Shown piece by piece: positions 32,258 to 38,283 of a DNA stretch of 38,283 bases. Source of the DNA: Verrucomicrobiota bacterium. Lineage in GTDB: Bacteria > Verrucomicrobiota > Verrucomicrobiia > Chthoniobacterales > SZAS-18. A program made the translations under genes and the position numbers. The stretch's first letter is position 1; every line of letters starts with the position of its first letter. The notes beneath the pieces are model-generated. The model made no database searches. It was not told the origin of the DNA and saw only the letters and a list, made by a program, of their open reading frames with translations. Location: assembly GCA_025353105.1 (NCBI GenBank), contig JANXRG010000032.1, forward strand, positions 1-38,283, given 5' to 3'.

Positions 32258-32749
32258 ATGGCCAGCTTGAACAAGGTGATGTTGATCGGAAACCTGACCC
32301 GGGATCCCGAGGTCAAGTACACGCCAAAGGGCACCGCGGTCGCGGAAATCGCGATCGCTATCAACCGCAATTTCACGGGTGCCGACGGCCAGAAAAAGGA
32401 AGAGGTCACGTACATCGACGTGACGCTGTGGGAGCGCCTCGCGGAGATCGCGGGTGAATATCTCAAGAAGGGCCGGCCCGTCTTCATCGAAGGTCGGCTG
32501 CAACTTGACACCTGGGACGACAAGGCCACGGGACAAAAGCGCAGTCGACTGCGCGTTCGCGCCGAGCAGATGCAGTTACTCGGCAGCCGCGAGAGCGGCG
32601 GCGGCGGATCGCAACCTGCCCCGCACGACGAGGAAGAAGGCGGCAGCAGCCGGCCGGCCTCCCCGCCACGCTCGGCTCCGCGTCCCGCCGCGCCTGGACG
32701 ACCGAAGCCCGCCGAACCGGACGAGGAAGCGGACGATATTCCGTTTTAG
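32258..32749 (+). CDS. ssb: Single-stranded DNA-binding protein
   Basis: Tetrameric OB-fold SSB of 163 residues that coats ssDNA in replication and repair. The N-terminal OB domain opens SLNKVMLIGNLTRDPEVKYT near 3 and continues with GTAVAEIAIAINR, EEVTYIDVTLWERLAE and GRPVFIEGRLQLDTWDDK. A Gly/Pro/Ser-rich linker (about 110-150) leads to the acidic partner-binding tip EADDIPF at the C-terminus. All parts are intact. It follows rpsF, a common arrangement. Confidence 0.97.
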   Translation: MASLNKVMLIGNLTRDPEVKYTPKGTAVAEIAIAINRNFTGADGQKKEEVTYIDVTLWERLAEIAGEYLKKGRPVFIEGRLQLDTWDDKATGQKRSRLRVRAEQMQLLGSRESGGGGSQPAPHDEEEGGSSRPASPPRSAPRPAAPGRPKPAEPDEEADDIPF

Positions 32750-32844
32750 GACGGGTTCAGCCCTCAAGGCCTCATTTCGCTCGACTTGGAGTGGTGGACT
32801 GGGCATCCGAAATCGTCAACCTGAGGGCCGAGTAAAGTGGGAGT

Positions 32845-33288
32845 ATGCTGAAGTTTTTCAACCTGACTGCCCGACAGTCGCCGTCGGTGCTTTTGCGAAG
32901 CACCCACCCGTATTTTTGTCCGCCGCTGGTGGACGGCGACACAGGCGACTCGGTTCTTGCCGGTCTCGACCCGGAGCTTTCGCCCATTCAAATCGTGGCG
33001 CTTTGCGCGAACCACCGCGAGGTGAACGAAGCGGAATGGGACGAAGTCGTGTGGCTGTGGACGCGTCGTCCGCGCGCGTCGCTGCGGCAGGCGCTCGTGC
33101 GCCAAACGGGTATGTGCGGCATCATCCTGATCGCGGTGAGCGTCTTTCTGATTTTCATGGACCAACCCGTCCCGCTTTTCGCGTATTGGTTTCTGGTGCT
33201 CCTGCTCGCCGTGCTCCTGACAATCCAGGAAACCGAGTATCGGCGCTGGCACACGGATTATTGCGCCGCGGTGAGGCGCGCGCTTTAG
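32845..33288 (+). CDS. Small membrane protein of unknown function
   Basis: A protein of 147 residues. A soluble N-terminal half contains IQIVALCANHREVNEAEWDE. Two adjacent transmembrane segments follow: GIILIAVSVFLIFM near 91-104 and FAYWFLVLLLAVLLTIQ near 112-128. The tail is basic, RRWHTDYCAAVRRAL. I do not recognise a family. It is separated from ssb by 95 nt and is followed by a palindrome-bearing gap. The membrane pattern and clean start make it a likely gene. Confidence 0.6.
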   Translation: MLKFFNLTARQSPSVLLRSTHPYFCPPLVDGDTGDSVLAGLDPELSPIQIVALCANHREVNEAEWDEVVWLWTRRPRASLRQALVRQTGMCGIILIAVSVFLIFMDQPVPLFAYWFLVLLLAVLLTIQETEYRRWHTDYCAAVRRAL

Positions 33289-33294
33289 GCGAAT

Positions 33295-33306
33295 GCGATT
33301 AATCGC
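33295..33306. promoter_or_regulatory. 12-bp palindrome gcgattaatcgc
   Basis: Perfect self-complementary site in the gap between two small unknown genes, followed by TTGACG at 33310-33315. It may be an operator near a promoter, but no good -10 box is visible. Confidence 0.3.
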
Positions 33307-33404
33307 GCATTGACGCGCTGGTCCGCGGGTGTTTGGATCCTCGCAACCCGCGTTCGACGGCCCCGGATGGGACCATCGCGCGCGCGCAACCAACCCGCCG
33401 CCAT

Positions 33405-33686
33405 ATGAAAGCCATCGCCCGCCGGATTTCCGCGATGCTGACCCCGAGTCAGATCGATCTCGGGGCCGACGGAATGCCGGAGCTTCAGGCCTCAGCGGAG
33501 CTTCCCGACGCGCCGGAAGCACCCGGCGCGGTGGCGGAATTACAATCTTGGGACGAACCGATTCACGAGCGCGGCCATCGCGTTGGTTTCATGACGGAGG
33601 ACGATCCGACCATCGCGGAATACCTCGTGCAGCAGGGAGCAAACGAGGCCGATGCGGAGATTCGTGAACTCGACGAGGAGGGCTGA
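33405..33686 (+). CDS. Small acidic protein of unknown function
   Basis: A protein of 93 residues. A short basic N-terminus (MKAIARRISAMLTPSQIDL) is followed by a strongly acidic, Pro/Ala-rich body (AELPDAPEAPGAVAEL) and an end with EDDPTIAEYL and ADAEIRELDEEG. No signal, membrane segment or known motif is visible. It could be a real small protein; composition alone does not prove it. A longer frame starts at 33333 but has low-complexity sequence there. Confidence 0.4.
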   Translation: MKAIARRISAMLTPSQIDLGADGMPELQASAELPDAPEAPGAVAELQSWDEPIHERGHRVGFMTEDDPTIAEYLVQQGANEADAEIRELDEEG

Positions 33687-33768
33687 CGGATCGATGACTC
33701 GGGCGGACAGCCTCAAACCCGCCGCGATCGCGAATTGACGCCACCGCATGCTGGTGTTTGGCTTGGAC

Positions 33769-34314
33769 ATGCCCGCGTATGAACTGAAGGTTAACGGCAG
33801 CGTCCGCAAGGTGGACGTGCCAGCCGATACTCCCCTCCTCTGGGTGCTCCGCGACGCGCTCGACCTCGTCGGTACGAAATTCGGCTGCGGCATGAGCCAG
33901 TGCGGCGCCTGCACGGTGCATTTGAACGGCGACGCGGTCCGCTCCTGCACGACGCGAGTCTCCGCCGCGGTGTCCGGCACCATCGTCACAATCGAGGGCC
34001 TCTCGCCTGATGGTTCCCATCCGTTGCAACGCGCGTGGATCAAGTACGACGTCCCGCAATGCGGCTATTGCCAGGCCGGGCAAATCATGACGGCCGCCGC
34101 GCTGCTCGCGCGCAACCACAAGCCCACCGACACCGAAATCGACGAGGCTCTCACCGGAAACATCTGTCGCTGCGGCACGTACCCGCGCATCCGACGCGCG
34201 GTGCGCGAGGCCGCTGCCGCGATGCGGGGCGAAAAGCTCACCGACACCGGAGTCGATGTCACCGCTGGTCTCGCCTCCACGACCTCCTGCCGCCAAGAGG
34301 AGGTGCGCGCATGA
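33769..34314 (+). CDS. 2Fe-2S subunit of an IorAB-type molybdenum dehydrogenase
   Basis: Small electron-transfer subunit, 181 residues, of a xanthine-oxidase-family hydroxylase. The plant-type 2Fe-2S domain has [12 protein letters not shown] near 43 and a further Cys at VRSC. The second helical 2Fe-2S domain has [10 protein letters not shown] near 98 and [12 protein letters not shown] near 137. It passes electrons from the molybdopterin subunit encoded next, whose start overlaps its stop (ATGA, 34311-34314). The start [10 protein letters not shown] matches the family; an ATG at 33748 adds seven residues. The physiological substrate is unknown. Confidence 0.92.
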   Translation: MPAYELKVNGSVRKVDVPADTPLLWVLRDALDLVGTKFGCGMSQCGACTVHLNGDAVRSCTTRVSAAVSGTIVTIEGLSPDGSHPLQRAWIKYDVPQCGYCQAGQIMTAAALLARNHKPTDTEIDEALTGNICRCGTYPRIRRAVREAAAAMRGEKLTDTGVDVTAGLASTTSCRQEEVRA

Positions 34315-36518
34315 AAACGGATTCCACCCACATGGATCGACGCAGCTTCCTGCGCGTCACGGCGCTGACCGGCGGTGGACTGTTGCTCGGTTTTTCGCTC
34401 GGTCCGCGGCCCGGGGCCGACGCGGCGGAAACCGTCGGCGGAATGTTTACGCCGAATGCGTTTATCCGCATCACGGCCGACGGCAGGATCACGCTCCTGG
34501 CCAAGAATCCTGAATGCGGCCAGGGCGTAAAGACGTCGCTGCCGATGATTCTCGCCGAGGAACTGGGCGTCGATATTTCCGTGGTCTCGATCGAACAGGC
34601 GGGAGTTGACGAAAACGTCTTTGGCCGGCAATTCGCGGGCGGCAGCCGCTCGACGCCGGATAATTTTGACGTGCTCCGCCGCGCGGGCGCCGCCGCCCGC
34701 ATCATGCTGGTGCAGGCCGCCGCGGAAACTTGGGGCGTTCCGGTGAACGAATGCGAGGCAGGCGCGGGCACGGTGATCCATGGCGCGTCGAAGCGCAGCC
34801 TGAGGTACGGCGAACTGGCCGGCAAGGCCGCCAAGCTTTCGCCGCCGGACGAAAAATCCATCCCGCTCAAGGCCACCGCCGATTTCAAGTTGCTCGGCAC
34901 GCGCGTGGGCGGCGTGGACAATCCCGCGATCGTCACCGGCCGCCCGCTTTTTGGCATCGACCAAAACCTCCCGGGCATGGTGTACGCGGTCTTCGAGCGA
35001 TGCCCCGTGCCCGGCGGAAAAGTGAAGAGCTCGAATCTCGATCGCATAAAAACCCTGCCCAGCGTGCTCGACGCGTTTGTGCTCGAAGGCGGTGACGATC
35101 CCACGGGACTTATGCCCGGTGTCGCGATCGTGGCGGTTTCCACTTGGGCCGCGATGTCCGCGCGGCGACAATTGCAGGTGACGTGGGACGACGGCGACAT
35201 GGCGGCGCACAGCACCACCGCGTACGATGAACGCGCGGCGGAATTGGGCGGCAAGCCCGGACGTGAAATGCGCAAGGACGGAGACGTGGACGGTGCGTTC
35301 GCCGCCGCGAAAGCCGTGGTCAAGAGCGCGTATTCGTATCCGTTCCTTTCGCATGCGACGCTCGAGCCGCAGAATTGTACCGCGCATGTGCGAGGGGATT
35401 CCGTCGAGATTTGGGCGCCCACGCAGACTCCCGGCGGCGGGCAGGATCTCGTCGCGAAAACGCTCAAAATCCCGAAGGAAAAGATCACGGTCCACATGAC
35501 GCGCATCGGCGGCGGCTTCGGTCGGCGCCTGATGAATGACTACATGGTCGAGGCCGCCGCGATCGCGCATCGCGTCAAGGCGCCCGTCAAGGTCACTTGG
35601 ACCCGCGAGGATGACATGCGGCACGATTTCTATCGTCCTGCCGGCTGGCATTTCATCGAGGGCGCGGTCGATGCGCAGGGCCGCATCGCCGGGTGGAAGA
35701 ACCACTTTGTCACCCTCGGCAACAAGGAGGCCGTCGAACCGGTGCGCAGCGCGGCGTTGAGCACGGACGAACTCCCCGCGCGCTTCCTCGCCAACTATCG
35801 GCTCGAACAATCGCTGATTCCAACCGTGGTCCCGACGGGCTTTTTGCGCGCCCCGGGCAGCAACGCCATCGCGTTCGTGATGCAAAGTTTCATCGACGAG
35901 CTCGCGCACGCTGGCGGACGCGATCCGCTCGCCATTCGGCTCGAACTCCTCGGCGAAGACCGTACCATCCCGCCCGCGGCAACCGGCCGCGGTCCCGCCT
36001 ACGACGTTGCGCGGATGAAGGGCGTGGTGCGTCGCGTCGCCGCGAGCGCAAATTGGGGCAAGAAATTCGAAAAGGGCCGCGGCCAGGGTATCGCGTTCCA
36101 TTTCAGCCACAGCGGCTACGTGGCGGAGGTGGCCGAAGTCTCCGTGGCGAAGGACGGCACGCTGGTTGTGCACGACGTGTGGTGCTGCGCGGACGTGGGG
36201 CCCATCATCAACCGCAGCGGCGCCGAGGCGCAGGTGGAGGGCTCGATCATCGACGGGCTGAGCGCCACGTGGCGGCAGGAAATCACGATCGATCGCGGCC
36301 GCACGGTCCAAGGCAACTTCAACGATTATCCGCTCCTGCGCATCGCCGACATCCCGCGCGTCCATGTCGACTTCATCGAGAGCGCGAACCCGCCGACTGG
36401 CCTTGGCGAGCCCGCGCTGCCGCCCGTCGCCCCGGCGGTCTGCAACGCCATCTTCGCCGCGTGCGGCAAACGGCTGCGTTCACTCCCCGTGTCGAAGACC
36501 GATCTGCGGTGGAGTTGA
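34311..36518 (+). CDS. Molybdopterin-binding large subunit, isoquinoline 1-oxidoreductase (IorB) type
   Basis: Mo-hydroxylase subunit of 735 residues exported by the Tat pathway: [15 protein letters not shown] near residue 9 is a twin-arginine signal. The cofactor-binding core has [10 protein letters not shown] near 63, [12 protein letters not shown] near 400 and [11 protein letters not shown] near 508. The active-site Glu is in GLGEPALPP near 700. This is the IorB/aldehyde dehydrogenase-type single large subunit without an FAD partner. No cytochrome c or maturation gene is next to it, so the electron acceptor is unknown. It has a good ribosome-binding site (aagaggagg) within the upstream gene. 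Confidence 0.93.
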   Translation: MKTDSTHMDRRSFLRVTALTGGGLLLGFSLGPRPGADAAETVGGMFTPNAFIRITADGRITLLAKNPECGQGVKTSLPMILAEELGVDISVVSIEQAGVDENVFGRQFAGGSRSTPDNFDVLRRAGAAARIMLVQAAAETWGVPVNECEAGAGTVIHGASKRSLRYGELAGKAAKLSPPDEKSIPLKATADFKLLGTRVGGVDNPAIVTGRPLFGIDQNLPGMVYAVFERCPVPGGKVKSSNLDRIKTLPSVLDAFVLEGGDDPTGLMPGVAIVAVSTWAAMSARRQLQVTWDDGDMAAHSTTAYDERAAELGGKPGREMRKDGDVDGAFAAAKAVVKSAYSYPFLSHATLEPQNCTAHVRGDSVEIWAPTQTPGGGQDLVAKTLKIPKEKITVHMTRIGGGFGRRLMNDYMVEAAAIAHRVKAPVKVTWTREDDMRHDFYRPAGWHFIEGAVDAQGRIAGWKNHFVTLGNKEAVEPVRSAALSTDELPARFLANYRLEQSLIPTVVPTGFLRAPGSNAIAFVMQSFIDELAHAGGRDPLAIRLELLGEDRTIPPAATGRGPAYDVARMKGVVRRVAASANWGKKFEKGRGQGIAFHFSHSGYVAEVAEVSVAKDGTLVVHDVWCCADVGPIINRSGAEAQVEGSIIDGLSATWRQEITIDRGRTVQGNFNDYPLLRIADIPRVHVDFIESANPPTGLGEPALPPVAPAVCNAIFAACGKRLRSLPVSKTDLRWS

Positions 36519-36629
36519 CCCCGCCGCCACCCGTCCCCGGTTGCGATTTCGAAATCGTTGCGCGCGAGGTCGCCCGCGTCTGGGTAGAGCTCTCCGTGAC
36601 GATTTTCCATTCCGGTTCGAAAGTATCAA

Positions 36630-37850
36630 ATGGGAGGAGATGATCCCCGGGCCCTTAGCGACGACGAATATGTGCTCGCAATAAACGCGGGCTCTTCCAG
36701 CTTGAAATGCGCGTTGTTTCAATGGGTCGGGACCACCCTTCGCAATGGCGGATACCCGACGGAGTCATCCGTTTCGCTGCCTGCCCTCGAGCGGCTGCAT
36801 CTGGAAGCAGGCCCGGGCACCGAGTCCCGAACGGCAGCCGGACTGCAGGGTCTCCTCGAGCGGCATTCGATCGGCGAAAAGCCCGACCGGCTTCGCGGCG
36901 TTGGGCATCGCATCGTCCACGGCGGCACGCGCTACACGCAGCCCGCCGTGATCACCCCGGAAATTCTCGCGGACCTGCGCCAGCTCACGCCGCTGGCTCC
37001 GGAACACGAGCCCGCCGAGCTGGATCTTGTCGCCACCCTCCTCGCTCGCCTTCCCAGCGTGCCGCAGGTGGCCTGCTTCGACACGGCGTTCCATCGGGAC
37101 CTTCCCCGCCGGGCTCGCCTGTTGCCGATTCCCCGCCGTTATTTTGACGCCGGCATTCGCCGCTATGGCTTCCACGGTTTGTCGTACGAGTTTTTGATGG
37201 AGGAACTCGTCCGCCTCGGCGACCCAGCAGCGACCCACGGTCGCGTCATTCTCGCCCACCTTGGCAACGGCGCGAGTCTGGCCGCCGTGCGCGACGGAAA
37301 ATGCGTGGATACCAGCATGGCGTTCACGCCCGCGGCGGGGCTGGTCATGGGTCGGCGTTCCGGTGATCTCGATCCCGGGCTCGTCTCTTATCTGGCGCGG
37401 ATGGAGCGCATGACGCCCCAGGATTTTGACGCGATCATCAATCACGAATCCGGGATGCTCGGCGTTTCGGAAACCAGTTCCGATATGCGGGAGCTTCTCG
37501 CCCTTGAAAGCACGGACTCCCGAGCGGCCGACGCCATCGCGTTATTTTGCTATCAAGCCAGTAAATGGATCGGAGCCTTTGCGGTCGCACTTGGGGGGGT
37601 CGACACGATCGTTTTTGCGGGCGGCATCGGGGAACATTGCGCGCCGGTTCGCCAGCGCATCTGCGCCGACCTCGGATTTCTCGGCGTCGATTTCGACCAC
37701 CTGCGCAACGACGCGCAGGCACCGGTCATTTCAAAGGATGCGAGCCGCTTGACGGTGCGAGTCATTCCGACGGACGAGGAACTGATGATCGCGCGCTCGG
37801 TCTGCCGCGTCCTCGCCCTCGGCACGTCCGTGCAAAAGTCGACCCCATGA
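36630..37850 (+). CDS. ackA: Acetate kinase
   Basis: Converts acetyl phosphate and ADP to acetate and ATP; up to 406 residues. ASKHA-fold motifs: [15 protein letters not shown] near 16, [13 protein letters not shown] near 93, [10 protein letters not shown] near 150, [10 protein letters not shown] near 174, [11 protein letters not shown] near 208, [11 protein letters not shown] near 239, and the adenosine loop [10 protein letters not shown] near 328. The start is uncertain: the ATG at 36630 or a GTG near 36671 ([10 protein letters not shown]). Its stop overlaps the start of the phosphoketolase gene by 4 nt (ATGA, 37847-37850). Together they make and use acetyl phosphate. Confidence 0.95.
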   Translation: MGGDDPRALSDDEYVLAINAGSSSLKCALFQWVGTTLRNGGYPTESSVSLPALERLHLEAGPGTESRTAAGLQGLLERHSIGEKPDRLRGVGHRIVHGGTRYTQPAVITPEILADLRQLTPLAPEHEPAELDLVATLLARLPSVPQVACFDTAFHRDLPRRARLLPIPRRYFDAGIRRYGFHGLSYEFLMEELVRLGDPAATHGRVILAHLGNGASLAAVRDGKCVDTSMAFTPAAGLVMGRRSGDLDPGLVSYLARMERMTPQDFDAIINHESGMLGVSETSSDMRELLALESTDSRAADAIALFCYQASKWIGAFAVALGGVDTIVFAGGIGEHCAPVRQRICADLGFLGVDFDHLRNDAQAPVISKDASRLTVRVIPTDEELMIARSVCRVLALGTSVQKSTP

Positions 37851-38283
37851 ATCAAGAATCAACAACCCTCAGCCCGGAAATGCTCCGCTTGATCGACCGT
37901 TATTGGCGGGCCGCGAACTACCTTTCCGTCGGTCAGATCTATCTCTACGACAATCCGCTTTTGCGGGAACCACTCCAGCTGGATCACATCAAGCCGCGGT
38001 TGCTGGGCCACTGGGGCACGACGCCCGGGCTCAATTTTATCTACGCCCACCTTAACCGCGTCATCAAGGAGCGCGATCTAAACGTCATCTACATTGCCGG
38101 GCCGGGTCATGGCGGGCCGGGAATCGTCGCGAACACGTATCTCGAAGGCACGTACACCGAGGTCTATCCCAACATCACGCAGGACGAAGATGGAATCCGG
38201 CGGCTCTTCAAGCAGTTCTCCTTTCCCGGCGGGATTCCGAGCCACGTCGCACCCGAGACGCCCGGATCGATCCACGAAGGCGG
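37847..38283 (+). CDS. Phosphoketolase, N-terminal part (cut by window edge)
   Basis: Thiamine-diphosphate enzyme splitting xylulose-5-phosphate (or fructose-6-phosphate) with phosphate to acetyl phosphate and glyceraldehyde-3-phosphate (or erythrose-4-phosphate). The first 145 codons are present, reading to the right edge without a stop. They start with [20 protein letters not shown], followed by [18 protein letters not shown] near 55-72, the signature [18 protein letters not shown] near 84-101, and [20 protein letters not shown] near 125-144. These match the Xfp N-terminus. The start codon overlaps the ackA stop, so the two are translationally coupled. Substrate preference cannot be judged from this part. 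Confidence 0.93.
   Translation, partial: MNQESTTLSPEMLRLIDRYWRAANYLSVGQIYLYDNPLLREPLQLDHIKPRLLGHWGTTPGLNFIYAHLNRVIKERDLNVIYIAGPGHGGPGIVANTYLEGTYTEVYPNITQDEDGIRRLFKQFSFPGGIPSHVAPETPGSIHEG

Noticed and set aside
33333-33404. N-terminal extension of the small acidic protein
   Set aside because: The extension is low-complexity and less likely than the ATG at 33405. It is kept only as an alternative start.
34065-36365. A 766-codon minus-strand open frame opposite the molybdopterin subunit gene
   Set aside because: The plus-strand frame has all the IorB motifs and a Tat signal. The minus frame has none and is Arg/His/Ala-rich.

Overview
The window is a gene-dense, GC-rich bacterial chromosome segment with about 40 protein genes and one RNA gene, on both strands and mostly in short operons. 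The cell is Gram-negative: there is a lipoprotein L,D-transpeptidase, a Tat-exported molybdoenzyme and Spy/CpxP-like periplasmic proteins. A carotenoid desaturase/hydratase pair, an IcmF-type acyl-CoA mutase, the run prs-rplY-pth-rpsF-ssb, and intergenic repeats of the 'ccacagatt..cgcagatt' and 'ccacgaa..cacgaa' type together suggest a Verrucomicrobiota member. That placement is inference; no 16S gene is present. No phage, plasmid, CRISPR array or tRNA gene was seen.

Layout. Positions 146-5309 hold acyl-CoA metabolism. A B12-binding/G-protein chaperone protein and a mutase catalytic subunit together form an IcmF cut into two genes. They are followed by a FabG-type reductase and a thiolase. 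These could interconvert isobutyryl-CoA and butyryl-CoA and feed beta-oxidation-type steps. Positions 5439-7451 hold an L,D-transpeptidase and a zinc-free MDR oxidoreductase. Positions 7561-10019 hold panC-nadB, overlapping by 4 nt, followed by a secreted protein with an RlpA-like C-terminal segment. Positions 10979-11387 are non-coding and carry a MITE-like repeat; the RNase P RNA gene follows on the minus strand. Positions 11845-17057 hold a DUF456 membrane protein, an RluE-like pseudouridine synthase, a peroxiredoxin, aconitase and a small membrane protein.

Positions 17106-20369 hold Sua5, a DUF1330 protein, a VOC protein, a degenerate PurE-like protein, a cold-shock protein and shikimate kinase. 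Positions 20430-23873 hold queG, a CrtI-family desaturase and a CruF-like hydratase. Positions 23949-27464 are dnaE. Positions 27461-29240 (minus) form a tightly coupled cluster: Spy-like protein, ECF sigma factor, single-pass anti-sigma candidate and a membrane-anchored Spy/CnrX-like protein. This looks like an envelope-stress or metal-sensing module.

Positions 29357-32749 hold prs, rplY, pth, rpsF and ssb. Two small unknown genes follow. Then come the 2Fe-2S and molybdopterin subunits of an IorAB-type dehydrogenase, and acetate kinase translationally coupled to a phosphoketolase that runs off the right edge.

The points most worth following up are the split IcmF with a palindromic repeat at the split, the sigma/anti-sigma/sensor cluster, the PurE-like protein without the catalytic motifs, the MITE-like repeat and the secreted RlpA-like protein. 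Most genes have weak Shine-Dalgarno sequences, so several starts are uncertain and are discussed individually.
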